Source: Pogostemon cablin
Lineage: Eukaryota; Streptophyta; Magnoliopsida; Lamiales; Lamiaceae
Length of the DNA: 64,000 nt
Reading direction: 5' to 3'
Assembly (NCBI GenBank): GCA_023678885.1
Contig: CM042965.1
Span: 31,353,777-31,417,776, forward strand
Below are positions 1 to 11,416 of this stretch, piece after piece (the first letter of the stretch is position 1; every line of letters starts with the position of its first letter). Under the pieces are notes generated by a model that was given only the letters and a program-made list of their open reading frames with translations, did no database searches and was not told the DNA's origin. Made by a program: the position numbers and the translations under genes.

Positions 1-594
1 CTTCATCTTAAACACCTTCGAAGGTGGCATATACCTTTCCAAGAATCTTAACTTCAATTGCTCACATGTGGTGCACTCAGCTGCATTAATAGTATCGTAC
101 CAATCCCTCGCCTTTTCTATAAGCGAGAATTTGAACAAAAGGATCTTCCTAGCATCTTCATGTTCTCCTACGTCTTTTTGAGTACTTGCATAACCCAAGA
201 ACTTGTTCAGATGCTGTTGGGGATCCTCGAAAGACCCTCCTGAAAAGGAGTTCCTTTCAATCATGCTAATAAGAGCGGGATGAAGATCGAAAGCTGTGTT
301 AGTTCCCCTTGCTCCTAAAAGCTCATAATTTCCAGCCCCATTATTTCTGAAAACCTCTCGGATGGCTAGATTATCCGAATTCGCTGCCATGTTGACTGTT
401 CCTACTTCCAAATTAACTTCAGTTGTAGCTTCAATCGTCTGCGAAATCTGCTCGTCAACCATGACTCCAAAATTCAGAGCTTCAGTTGGGTCAATTGTCT
501 TTGCCTTGCTCTTCTTCTTCTTCTTCTTTCTTGATGATGCTCCAATCTCAGGATTATACGGTTCAAGATTACCTTTCTTTGATCTTGTGAGCAT
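1..594 (-). CDS. Athila/Tat-type Ty3/gypsy gag, N-terminal part (runs off left edge)
   Basis: Reading the minus strand from the ATG at 594-592 gives 198 codons without a stop to the window edge. The start MLTRSKKGNLEPYNPEIG leads into a basic run (RKKKKKSK, about residues 25-32). After an acidic/polar linker comes a retrotransposon gag domain with NNGAGNYELLG (about 85-95), FEDPQQHLNKFL (about 132-143), KARDWYDTI (about 170-178) and RFLERYMPPSK at the end. In plant Ty3/gypsy elements this domain builds the cytoplasmic virus-like particle around element RNA. The start was chosen because it is the first in-frame ATG downstream of the primer site and the predicted product reads like plant Athila/Tat gag. 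The frame is intact over the visible part, unlike all copia coding regions in the window. Whether the rest of gag-pol is intact cannot be seen. Confidence 0.85.
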   Translation of the reverse strand, partial: MLTRSKKGNLEPYNPEIGASSRKKKKKKSKAKTIDPTEALNFGVMVDEQISQTIEATTEVNLEVGTVNMAANSDNLAIREVFRNNGAGNYELLGARGTNTAFDLHPALISMIERNSFSGGSFEDPQQHLNKFLGYASTQKDVGEHEDARKILLFKFSLIEKARDWYDTINAAECTTCEQLKLRFLERYMPPSKVFKMK

Positions 595-681
595 ACACCT
601 AAAACGAATAAGAGAGAAAACAACAAAACAAGGTAAATAGTCCTAATAAACTAGAAATAATACAAAAAGATATTTTACGCC
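595..681 (-). other. Untranslated leader between primer site and gag
   Basis: Short AT-rich spacer between the primer-binding site and the gag ATG of the minus-strand element. No other feature is seen in it. Confidence 0.6.
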
Positions 682-700
682 GTCCCCGGCAACGGCGCTA
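682..700 (-). promoter_or_regulatory. Primer-binding site, Asp-tRNA type
   Basis: The plus strand reads GTCCCCGGCAACGGCGCTA, which matches the 3' end of plant tRNA-Asp (ending GGCGCCA) with one mismatch near the CCA end. On the minus strand this is therefore a primer-binding site for reverse transcription. Asp-tRNA priming is typical of Athila/Tat elements. It lies 6 bp inside the LTR, as expected. Confidence 0.85.
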
Positions 701-706
701 AGAACT

Positions 707-2387
707 TGATAGAGGTTTTCTCAACACACAAATTAATCCTCAAGTATAAGGATATCAATTGTAGTCGCGAAGATGACCAAGTTACATTATCGAACCCACG
801 GGACGGTTAAACATCAATTTTATTATATTCTAGTATACTTTAGACTATGTTTGGTAATTGTAAAGGTTTAAGGAATAATGACTTCTAATCGAAATAGCAA
901 AAAGAAATAGCAAAAAAAAATAGCAAGAGTTAGAGAAAAGTGAGTTGTGATCAAGAAGAATAGTAGGTAGTTCGTCGGGTCATCCAGTTTCACTAGCAAT
1001 TCGTATTTTTATGTGATGGTGTCCGACTCTGCCCTGTGGTTTGTGGACGCATCACTAGACCATGCAAGTTTACTCTATAGACGCAAGTAAATATGCGCTT
1101 GACACGTGTGAATAACCTCGGAGCAAGAGATATACTTCACCCCCCTTCTAGGTACTATCATAATCAATTATCTTCCACGTCTAGAATCTAACCCGATTTG
1201 ATCTCCCTTTTTAGGTACTATAAAGTTATACTCTTCATCCTATTTATCAACCCGAATTTAATTCAATTAATAAATATTCATATAAGACGGTTCTAATAAG
1301 ACTTCGGAATCCCTTCACTTAGAATTATAACAATAAACCCTGCTCAGTAGTGAACGCACTCAACCAATAACCATGTTATGTATTCAGACTCTACACAACG
1401 ATCATTGATGCACAAACGACTATGAGTATGGATTAAATATGCAATCTTATATAAAACAAACCACAGGTAGTGTTGTACGGAGTTTTACACACGAAATACG
1501 AATTACATCATGAAACTTTCATAACCCTAGAACTACCAAGGCGGTTCTAGCCCATGATTGATCTAGGAACAATCATGGTTAGATCGATCATTCTTACTTG
1601 AACCTTCAGCGAACTTCTGTCACAGCCCTCCGGATGGATCACTACCTCTACTCTTGCCTCCCTTATGATTGATGATCAAAAGCTCTTCTATTTAGACGCA
1701 ATTGGTCTCCTTTTATACTTGTAATCACGTCTCTAGGGCTTGGAATGGACTTTCGAAGTGATCTCATGCATTTCGCCCTCGAAAATCTGGATAAGGTAAG
1801 TTCCCGCACGTAGGTTCGACCTCGTCAAACAGGTCAAACAACTGGCCACAGGTCGAACCCCAAGTCGAACCCCGCTACTGGAAGAATTCTGCACTGGTTC
1901 GACCTCTTGAACAGGTCGAACCTCTCAGGACTTGGTCGAACTCCAGGTCGAACCTCATCACTGGACAATTTCTGCTCTTGGTTCGACCAACCGTCAGGTC
2001 GAACTCCCAACGTCGTGGTCGAACCCACCTTCTCACGAACTGGTTCGACCATGGTTCGACCTGATGAACAGGTCGAACTCCTCGAGTCGTGGTCGAACCT
2101 ACTTCCTGTACTTCTCCAACACTGGTTCGACCTGCTGGAGAGGTCGAACCCTCCTCCAACAAGTCGAACCCACCTCTTTTCTTGGCGGTTCGCATGGTCT
2201 CGACTTCGTCTCTTCGACTCTTGGCACTTCCACTCCGTTTTTGCTATGAAAACCACTCAAATAGCTCCACTAACACCTGATTCATGCTAATTCACAATAT
2301 ATATAGGTTTTCCACCTATTTCCACATCAAAACTCTCCAAAACTAGCACAAAACATGGTGCCAAACTTGTGAATTTACACACTCATC
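707..2387 (-). repeat. 5' LTR of the Athila/Tat-like element
   Basis: Bounded by TGATAG at 707 (LTR 3' end in element sense) and CTCATCA at 2387, giving TGAT...ATCA inverted termini and 1681 bp. The left boundary sits just outside the primer site. The right boundary is where 174-bp satellite sequence starts. A related sequence begins with TGATGAGC at 16905, right at a satellite junction, which supports the terminus. The LTR contains the GGTCGAACC-rich stretch listed separately. The insertion is presumably into the satellite; its target duplication cannot be checked because the other end is outside the window. Confidence 0.75.
1811..2170. repeat. GGTCGAACC / GGTTCGACC interspersed motif cluster inside the LTR
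   Basis: About 17 copies of GGTCGAACC, its reverse complement GGTTCGACC, or one-base variants in about 360 bp, often spaced near 20 bp (for example at 1894, 1914, 1934; 1980, 1998, 2018; 2122, 2141, 2161). Because the motif occurs in both orientations the region could form many small hairpins. It is clearly more GC-rich than the rest of the LTR. Confidence 0.8.
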
Positions 2388-4673
2388 AAACTCCTACCTG
2401 ACTGATCTAGAAATTACAAAGGTAGACCTTCGAAAAATAGACGCAATAAACCGACCACCAGACTGACCAAACGACCAACTCTACTATAGAATTGATATCC
2501 AACTGATCACGAAATAGCTGAGGGAGTCCTTTAGAAAATAGTCGCGTTAAAAATTAATGTCATTGTCACGTTTATGAGGCGATTGGCCGATGATATGTGG
2601 GTCGGTAGGTTGGGACTATTTACCAACCACCTAATTGACCAACCCACCGATCATACTATGGAATTCTTACTTGACTGATTTAGAAATAGTAAAGGGAGAC
2701 CTTTGGAAAATGGACGCGTTAACAAAATAATCTCATTATCAAGAATATAGGGCGATTAATCGATGATATATGGGTTGGTAGATGTTGAAACTATTAATCG
2801 ACCACCTGACTGACTAACCGACAGACCTTACTGTGAAACTCCTACACGACTAATTTAGAAACAACAAAGGGGGGCCTTTGGAAAATAGACGTGACAAAAA
2901 CTAATCTTGTTAACCTACCTGCACTACTGTGGAACTCTTATTCGACTGATCTAGAAATAGAAAAGGAGGACATTTGGAAAATAGACGCGATAAAAGTTAA
3001 TCTCATTATCAAGTTTACATGGCGATCAGTCGATGATATGTGGGTCGGTAGAAATTGGAACAATTAACCAACCACTAGATCGACCAACCTATGAACCCAG
3101 CTGTAGAACTCCTACCCGACTGATCTAGAAATAGTAAAAGGGGACCTTTGGAAAATAGACTTGATAAAATGTAATTGTTTACATGTTGATGATCGATGAT
3201 ATATGGGTCGGTAGACATTGGAACTATTAATTGACCACTAGATCGATCAACCCTACTCAAGAACTCCTACCCGACAGATGTAGAAATAGAATTGAGTGAC
3301 CTTTGGAAAATAGACACGATAAAAAGTAATCTCATTATTAAGTTTACAGGGCGATCGGTCGATGATATATTGATCAGTAGACACTGAAACTATTAACCGA
3401 CCACCAGATTGACCAATCGATCAACCCTACTGTAGAACTCCTGCCCGAATGATCGAGAAATAATAAAGGGGGACCTTTGGAAAATATACGCGATATAAGT
3501 AATCTCACTATCAAGTTTCAAGGCGATCGATCAATGATATGTTGGTCGGTAGACATTGGATCTATTAGCCAACCACTAGACCAACCAACCTACCAACCCT
3601 ACTTTGGAACTCCTACCCGACTGATCTAGAAATAGCAAAGGGTGACCTTTGGAAAAACCGTAGAACTCATACCCGACTAATCTAGATATAGCAAAGGGAG
3701 ACCTTTGAAAAATAGACGCGATAAAATATAATCTCATTATTATGTTTATAGGGCAATCGGTCGATGATATGTGGGTTGGTAGATATTTGTACTATTAACC
3801 GACCACCAAATCAAGTAACTGACCAATCCTACAGTAGAACTCCTACCCAACTGATCGAGAAATAGTAAAGGGGGACCTTTGGAAAATAGACGTGATAAAA
3901 AGTAATATCACTATCAAGTTTACAAGGTGATCGGTCGATGATATATGGGTCAGTAGATATTGAAACTATTAACCAACCACCAGACCGACAAACCGACCAA
4001 CCCTACTGTGGAACTCCTACCCGACTGATTTAGAAATATTAAAGGGAGACCTTTCGAAAAACTGTACAACTCCTACCCGACTGATCTAGAAATTGCAAAG
4101 GGATACCTTTGAAAAATAGACGCGATAAAATGTTATCTCATTGTCAAGTTTATAGAGCGATCGAGCGATGATATGTGGGTCAGTAGACATTAGAACTATT
4201 AACCGACCACTAGACCGACCAACCGACCAACCCTACTGTGGAACTCCTACCCGACTACTGATCTGTAAATAGCACAGAGGGACATTTGGAAAAACTATAT
4301 GACTCCTACCGACTGATTTAGAAATAGCAAAGGGAGCCCTTTGAAAAATAGACGCGTTAAAATGTAATCTTATTATCAAGTTTACAAGGCGATCGGTCGA
4401 TGATATGTGGGTCGGTAGAAATTATAACTATTAACCAACCTCCAGACCGACCAAACGACCAACCCTACTGTAGAATTGCTACCCAACTAATCTAGAAATA
4501 ATTGAGGGAAACCTTTAGAAAATAGACGCTTTAAAAATTAATCTCATTATCACATTTACAGTGCAATCAATCGATAATATATGGGACGTTAGAGGTTTAA
4601 ACTTTTAACCGACCACCTAACTGACTAACTGAACGATCATACTGTGGAACTCCTACCCAACTGATCTAGAAAT
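2388..4673. repeat. Satellite array (~174-bp monomer), left block
   Basis: Tandem monomers recognisable by CTCCTACCCGACTGATC, AGAAATAGCAAAGG, GACCTTTGGAAAATAGACG, ATGATATGTGGGTCGGTAGA and a GACCGACCAACC-rich end. Monomer starts recur about every 174 bp. Truncated units of about 56 bp, holding only the first third of the monomer, are interspersed (for example near 3603, 4017, 4249 and 4648). No open frame or gene is seen. The block is split from the right block by element A, inserted within one monomer. Confidence 0.9.
4669..4673. other. Target-site duplication of element A, left copy (GAAAT)
   Basis: GAAAT directly precedes the first LTR and recurs at 12619-12623 after the second. Removing the element and one copy restores a normal satellite monomer (CTAGAAATAACAAAGG). 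Confidence 0.9.
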
Positions 4674-5875
4674 TGTTGGATTGTATACTAAAAGTCTAGC
4701 TTTAGTATGAACAATGTCATAACAATATTTGAAATGAGAATCATTGATCAAATGATTGCGTCTTATAATTTATTTTATATGCATGACGCAATAGTCCATT
4801 TACTTTATACTGTAGATAATATGTTGTGCGACAACACGCGGAAGATCATATTATCGGTTTCCTTATAAAGTATAAACAGATGCTCACAACTGAGATAGAC
4901 AGGGACTCTCTATCGGTATGGTTGTAGTGTGGTTTGGTATTAGCTTGTCTTGGCTATAGAATCACATTAGTGCACTTGTGTGTATTGAGCAGGACCGCAT
5001 GAGATCGTTCTTCTTATACTGACTATATAGTAGAACTTGATCTCTGTTATTATGGAAGTTCGTGCTCTTAATCCCTATACAATAACCTCGACACGTAGGG
5101 CAGTATGTATTTCTTTGATTCATCAATGGGTGAGATTTATAAGTATTAAATCAACAAACTCGGTGAGTTGGGAAGTAGTGCTGTATCTATGGTGTGTTGT
5201 TGATTGTAGAAGGAATCCATGTCCGTCATAGGTTGATGATGTCCCCTTGAGGAGCTCATAAGGTTTATCATGTAAATCTTGCAAGTGGATTAATATCCGG
5301 CATGATAATAAGGTTGAGTGGTACTACTCTCGGATGAGATATTAATTAATTTGAGTTGTCAGTAACTTAATTAATTAATGGGCATTGTATATCTTAAACA
5401 TGGGGAGACTATCGGGCTCATAATAAGAAGGAGCCCAGAACATAATTTGGGATTGGACGGGTAGTGCAATAATAATATTTTAGTGGACTATATTATTATT
5501 ATTGGATTTAATTAAAAGCTTTGGGCTAAGCTTGGTTAATTACATTCAATTGAGGCCCAGCCCAATTTCTCCTCATGGTCCCTGCAGTAGCCCTTATAAA
5601 TAAGTTATCTCAGTTCCTGTTAACCCTAAGTCAGTGCCTCATTTGACAGTTAGAAAGAACAGGAGCAGATTGAGAGAATCCTGCGGATTGTTGCCCACAC
5701 AACAGCATGATTCAACTTGGGACATACTGCAGAAGATTGAGAGGTGGTTCTCTGCAACGGATCAACCTCTACATCAACCCAGAAGTACGGTAAACAAGAT
5801 TTAATTGCTTCCGCTGTTTATTGTTTGCCTGTTTACTAACGATTACGTTTGAGCCACAAGATCCAATTGCCAACA
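4674..5875 (+). repeat. 5' LTR of copia element A
   Basis: 1202 bp, starting TGTTGGATTG and ending GATCCAATTGCCAACA, directly followed by the primer site. It carries a TATA box at 5595-5602. Open frames inside it (for example around 5037-5231, repeated in the 3' LTR) are LTR sequence and not genes. Confidence 0.93.
5595..5602 (+). promoter_or_regulatory. TATA box of the 5' LTR of A (TATAAATA)
   Basis: TATAAATA about 280 bp before the LTR end, in the same context as TATA-like boxes of the other LTRs of this family, just after the conserved GTCCCTGCAGTAGCCC. The transcription start is expected about 25-35 bp downstream. The 3' LTR has TATAGATA at this place. Confidence 0.6.
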
Positions 5876-5877
5876 AT

Positions 5878-5889
5878 TGGTATCAGAGC
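5878..5889 (+). promoter_or_regulatory. Primer-binding site of A, initiator Met-tRNA
   Basis: TGGTATCAGAGC, 2 bp after the LTR, is complementary to the 3' end of plant initiator Met-tRNA, the usual primer of copia elements. Confidence 0.92.
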
Positions 5890-6543
5890 GTTGGTTTCGT
5901 GGTGAAACGTGAGTCGTTAGGTGGGTTGTGATTATTTGATTATATGGTATAATCTGGATTTAATCTCATTTTTTTTAGAGCTTTTCATGTGTTTATTATC
6001 TATTCATTGGAAGGCTTGAAATTAGGGATTGTATATGTATTCCTGTGTGTTTTGTCGATTATATGGGTGTGTGATTATTTTGATTGAATTCTCTATACAC
6101 ACTATTAACCATCGATGTTACTATCGCCTGTTGTACACGACTCATACATACACATATCGCTTATGGCTGCTGGAAAATCGGTGAACGAGTCTGATGAATG
6201 TCTGGGCGATGCTTCAACGCAAATGAACGATAGCACCCAGTGCGTAAGCGTGGGTTATGGCTTGGCTGCTCACGACAATGGGCTGGAGAAAGGCAAATCG
6301 ACCAAATTCAGACGGTCTGATGAAATCCGGTGCATCCTTGGCGGGTTCCAGGAAAACTGACGACTGATGGATGTAGCCTGCTGGCTGTGGATCGGCGGGA
6401 GGCTGGCTAGGTGATGCTGGTGATCGGAGACGGCACGATGCCCACTCGTAATGGGTTGAAGGTTTCGTTCCGGCGAGTCGTCCTGGGTCTTCGCTGCTGG
6501 ACAGACGCAGCGTGGCGGATCTGTCGGGCCTTGACGGTTCCAA

Positions 6544-6598
6544 GCGAGCGCGGGCGGCAGCTTCCAGGCGAGCGCGGGCGGCAGCTTCCAGGCGAGCG
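6544..6598. repeat. 24-bp minisatellite in the leader of A
   Basis: Two full 24-bp units containing GCGAGCGCGGGCGGC and AGCTTCCAG, plus a partial third. A degenerate version of the same motif (AGCTTCCAGACGAGTC) occurs in the leader of C near 22420. Confidence 0.8.
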
Positions 6599-7550
6599 TG
6601 ACGGACGCTGGAGGCCCGATTCCGTGGCGGTCGGTGAGGATGGTCACCGGCTTGACTTCGATGGCGATGTTGTCGCTCGTCTCTGGCTTACCGGTCTGCA
6701 CAGCAGCTTCACGGCAAGGCGGATGCTGGCGCTGGAAGGGCTGGTCGTGGCTGGGTCTTCGCGTGACTATGGTTTGCTAGGCGACGCTGATGAGCACGAC
6801 TGTCGGCACTGACGCCGGCGGCAACTGGCTGGTGGTGCTGATGGATCACCGTGCTGTCGGAAGTGAGGGCAGATGATAGCCATGTGACAATGTATATTGC
6901 GGCTGGAGAAGGAGCAAGCTGCTGAGCAATAGGGCAACAAGATTAATGGGCTACCACTGGGCTTTTAATTTTTTGGTTTTGGGCTGTAATTTTGGGCCCA
7001 AATTTAATTAAAAGCTTGTGGACTGCTGGGCCTATTTCTTGCTTGTGGGCTGCTCAATTTTAATTTGGTTTTGGGCTATTGGCCCAAATTTAATTAAAAT
7101 GCTTATGAGCTGCTGGGCCTTAATAGCTGTATTTAATTAATTGTGGGATAAATGTTGGGCCTGATTTTAAATATTAGGCTAGACCTTAATGAAGAAATTG
7201 GCAGGATAAATGGGCTTAATTATTTTAATAATGGGCTGCTCATTTTATGCTAATAAAGTTTGGGTCAGCTGTGCCTATTTAATTGATCCAACATTTTATA
7301 CAATTAATTAATGATATATAACTGATTTAATTGTTTTAACTTGACAATTAATTGTTATATAAGAAAGGCATGTTCTATGTGATTTATTTATTTAAATTGC
7401 TGTTAATAGAAGCATGTCTTAGTTGTATATTTTATTCTGGAATATTATATGCATGTTAAAAAGCCTCGGTAATTAAATAACTAAGTGGGAGAGGGGATTG
7501 GTAATAAATTCCCGCGGCCTCCATTATTGGTTTGTAAGTGATGTGAGTAA

Positions 7551-7704
7551 ACTTGCGTGTTGGCATAGGCCTTCCTCCCTAACGGATGAGTTTATTCACG
7601 GATCACTGGTACAGACTTCATAAATAATTATTGTTTGTAATGTGGCACATAAACTTGCGTGTTGGCATAGGCCTTCCTCCCTAACGGATGAGTTTGTGTG
7701 CGGT
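7551..7704 (+). repeat. ~102-bp direct repeat in the leader of A
   Basis: The segment ACTTGCGTGTTGGCATAGGC...CTAACGGATGAGTTT appears at 7551 and again at 7653. The same pair occurs in C (about 23278 and 23383), in E on the minus strand (about 34920-35070) and in its duplicate (about 48890-49040), so it is old and shared by the family. Confidence 0.75.
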
Positions 7705-8335
7705 ACACTGGTACAAACTTATAATTGATGATTGTAGGAAGCTACCCGAGCGCGTGTGTACTTCTCCAACTGTAAGGCACATAAGCTCGCGCAGTGGACT
7801 TGGGATCAAATAATGGTGTACACTTAGGTGTAAATAATTAGTATCCTCCCCAACGGAGTCACTGCTATTATTTGCATGGCTAAAGAGTAACCGACTATTA
7901 ATTATTTTGTCATAAAGTTAGGTTGACAAATTAAATTAATGGGTAAAACCTTCTCTTGTAAATGTTCGGGTTTGTAAACGTCCACACTAACGTGGCTTGC
8001 AGACTCACGGTGCTTGAGATGTCGGTGAATTTTATTTTATATTGTTTTGAGGTAAACAATATAAAAGGATAAAATTCGAAGTTTTGATCAGTATATTTAA
8101 TCGTGATTCTCTGTATTTCGAATAGTTTTAGTCTCACTAATTGTTAACTAAAAGAAATTATATTTACTTGTCCAAATTAACTGATTAGAAAAGAATCTTG
8201 GATTTGAAAATTACTGCTTAAGAAAATACATGTGTATTCTCACAAAGGACGTCTCATGATGCCTGTTAAAGTCTCTAGTGAAGAGATGAGAGGTTCATAG
8301 AAATATGATGATCTCATGTAACTCTTCGGATACTT

Positions 8336-11254
8336 GAGTAAATTAAAAGGCAGAAGATCATGGTTGAATTCATGAATGAATTGGAAAAGCATGGAATAGA
8401 AATTGAAAGGGAAACCTAAATCAATTTATTCTTCACAATTTGCCTGGATGTTTTGAGAAAGTTCTACCTGAAATACGAAAGGTTGTATATGGTGGGAAAC
8501 TTCTAACAAAACATGTGGCAAAAGAAAGCCAATTTTCATCATGAACTGAACAAGGTTAATATCTTATTTACTAATGGTTTAAACATGATTAGTGATGGCA
8601 TCTACTGACACGAAGTATGTAGATACTGGAATCACTAAATGGTTATCACTGAGTAAGGATAAGATTGTTAATAACATGGGTAAAACTACAAAGGTAGTGG
8701 CTATTGCAGTGGGAGTTGTTTATTTATCTCATGATAAGAATAAACGATTGATTATGAGAAATTGTCTTTACGTACGTTTCATAGAAAGAATTTAATTTCG
8801 GTTTCTATGCATTAACGGATGGATACTTCATTTCATTTAAATAACATGGTCATAGAAATGAGGAATGAGGCTATAATCCGTTAAAGTACGTTGGTGGATA
8901 ATTTGGATACTCTTGAATCATGCACATCCCACAGATGCAATAAAAAGTAGTTAAATAATGCATCTTCTAATATAAGTAAGAGAAAGGAACCTTCGGAAAT
9001 GAACTAAACATACATTTGGCGTCTATGACTAATTCATTTTACTTGAGTAGGATTCAAAAGTTGATAGCCGATAGACCGTAAGGTTTATCTGAAGTGGAAA
9101 CTATCGGACTTGTGAGTCTTGCTTAGAAGTAAAAATGATTAGCTGCCTTTTCAAGGCTGTGGGGAGTAGAGCCAAAGATATATATGTTGGAATTAGTTCA
9201 TTCTGATTCAAGCGAACCTAATATTATCCAGGCGAGAGGTGGTTATGAATATTTGAAGATTATTCTGGAAACCAATATATTTATATGATGCGCTGCATGT
9301 CTAAGTTCTTTGATTAATTCAAGAATTGTAAGGCTGGTACAGTGAAGCGTCATGGAAAATATATTAAGTCATTACGATTCAATCATGATGGCGAATACCT
9401 CTTAGGATAGTTAGGAGCTATTGATCAGAAGTTGAGATTAAATCTCAAGTTGTCTACACCGGGCATGCCCCAGCTGAATGGTGTGGAGGATAGAAGGAAT
9501 AAGGCTCTTATGGTTGTGATTAGATAGATGATGAATTATTTGGAATAATTAAAATTCATTTTATGGATATGCCCTAGAAACAGTAATTCGTAAAACATTT
9601 GTCTGTTTGTGGGACATCCTGGAAAAATGAAGGTTGATTTATTTAGTCCAAAAGATCGAATGGTGACTGTTAACACAAACACCAAATTTTTGGAAAAGGA
9701 CTATGTAATAAATCACAAACTCATGCATAAGTTGTTCTAAAGGAAGTGAGAGGAAAACACTAAGTATAAGTACCAAGTGTACAAGAGGATATACCACAAG
9801 GTAAACTGCAACGCATGTCACGTCTGATACACAATTACATGTAGTGCCTTGTCGTAGTGGGAGGGTTGTGTGACAACTCATAAATATATGTTTGGGAGAG
9901 TCGTGAGACTTGATCCCTAGTGAACATGGTATTATCCCACGGATACGACTTAGCACTACAAGATTAAAATACGGAATCTTAGTAAGTTGTAATGAATGAT
10001 GAAATAAAAGAGGATCATACGGTAAGGTGAAAACCTTGGAAGCAAAGCTTGTTGCGAAAAGATGTACTCAGAAAGAAATGGTTCGATTATGAGGAAACAT
10101 GTTCGCTGGTAGCTATGCTTATGTTGATCCGGATTCTTTTATTTATTGCTGCTCATATTGAATTATGAGGAACAGCAAATAGATGTCAAGACAGCTTTCC
10201 TGATTGGAAGTCTTGAGGAAAACATCTATGTGAAGCAACCAGAGTGATTCATTGCAAAGTACTAATAGCATTTTGATAGTAAGCTTAAAAGTGTCCAGCG
10301 ATGGACTAAAGCAAGCTTTAAGATTGTGAAGCATCTGTTTTGATTAGATAATCCAGTGGCATGGATTTAAATCAATGAGCGGATGAGTCTTGTGTATTGT
10401 AAAGAGTGACGGAAACGTGGTGGTATTTCTTGGACTATATGTAGATAGTATCTTGCTTATTGGAGACAATGAAAGAGTATTATCGGGCGTATGGGTACGG
10501 TTATTAAAGCGGTAGATATGAAGGACTTAAGAAAAGTAAAATATATCATTTTGATCACGGTAATACGGATCATATGAAAGGATGTTATGCTTATCTCAAG
10601 TTTCATAAATGATACAATCCATACTCGTTTAGCATGTGAATTTATCTTATTGGATGTGTCTTGAGACATAAATGAAGATAAAGGAGATGAAAGCGGTTCC
10701 TTATGCTTCGGCAAATAAGGAAGCTTAATCTAAAGAATGCTATGAACGAGATTGGATATTTGTTTTGCTGAATGCATGAACAGTGGGTATCAACGTAACC
10801 CGGAACAAGAATGATGAACTGTGGTAAGATATATATGAAGTGCCTGAGAAGGACTGGTTATCATATATACACTTACTGGACAGATTCACTGCTTCTTGTG
10901 GATTACGTAGATTCGGATTTTTAGTCAGATTGGACGGCAGTAAATTCTCCTTAAAGGTTATGTGTTTAATCTTAGGAAGTAGAGTCATAATGTGGAGGAG
11001 TGTTATATAGAAATATATTTCAGACTCCGACTCCATCATGGAAAGATGATGAATTGGAGCCTATGAGACAGCCAAAGTATCTATATGACTCTAGAGACTT
11101 CATGATGGACTTCGAAGTATTTCTAAGTTTGCCCAAGGTAATCACAATTTACATTGATGATATGGGTGCAGTTGCAAACTTGAAGAAATCACAAGTCCAT
11201 AAGGCAATTAAACACATGGAGCGCGAGTACCACCTGTTACGAGAAATCGTATGA
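8336..11254 (+). pseudogene. Decayed copia gag-pol of element A
   Basis: Fragments in copia order in shifting frames. Gag remnant about 8350-8545 (MNELEKHGIEIE..., LPGCFEKVLPEIR). Protease-region remnant 8595-8795 (NNMGKTTKVVAIAVGVVYLS). GAG-pre-integrase about 9030-9170 (RIQKLIADR). Integrase about 9180-9660, including a recognisable TPGMPQLNGVEDRRNKAL block and GHPG. RT about 10170-10560, with the YVDD catalytic motif seen as YVDS. RNase H end 11000-11254, where ITIYIDDMGAVANLK and MEREYHLLREIV match the usual copia IYCDNxGAVA and HLIREIV blocks. Multiple frameshifts and stops make it non-functional. In an active element the polyprotein would supply capsid, protease, integrase and reverse transcriptase. 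Confidence 0.85.
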
Positions 11255-11404
11255 TGAGGCGAAGGTTGTTGTCGCCTAGATTGCATCGGATGATGATCTA
11301 GTAAACCATTTACAAAGACCTTAAGGCGAGAGCTTTTAATGGTCGTGTAGTGGGAATAGGAATAAGATGTTTGGCAGTAGACATGACAGCATAGTCTTTT
11401 ATTA

Positions 11405-11416
11405 TAAGTGGGAGAT
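11405..11416 (+). promoter_or_regulatory. Polypurine tract of A
   Basis: AAGTGGGAGAT immediately before the 3' LTR, in the position that primes plus-strand DNA synthesis. The same AAGTGGGAGAT precedes the 3' LTRs of B, C, E and F. Confidence 0.8.

Larger units (their letters stand above)
5890..8335 (+). other. Long untranslated leader of element A
   Basis: About 2.4 kb between primer site and the first gag remnant. A GC-rich part (about 6115-6890) holds a short 24-bp minisatellite; an AT-rich part (about 6950-7500) is followed by an internal direct repeat (7551-7704). No continuous gag frame is visible. The open frames here (61-143 codons on both strands at 6115-6812) follow the GC-rich composition and show no recognisable domain. 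Leaders of C, D and E occupy the same place but differ strongly in the GC-rich part. Confidence 0.6.

Noticed and set aside
682..700. Match to the 3' end of tRNA-Asp on the plus strand
   Set aside because: Only the last 19 bases match and they sit at the expected primer site beside an LTR; there is no tRNA body.
1907..2290. Overlapping frames of 105-140 codons on both strands in the left LTR
   Set aside because: Produced by the GGTCGAACC motif cluster; no recognisable protein.
5037..5231. 64-codon open frame repeated at 11780-11974
   Set aside because: Its conservation is explained by the two LTRs of A being near-identical; other LTRs of the family do not keep it.
6115..6812. Open frames of 60-143 codons on both strands in the GC-rich leader of A
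   Set aside because: Overlapping frames on both strands reflect GC-rich repeats; no domain is recognised and the region is not conserved in C, D or E.
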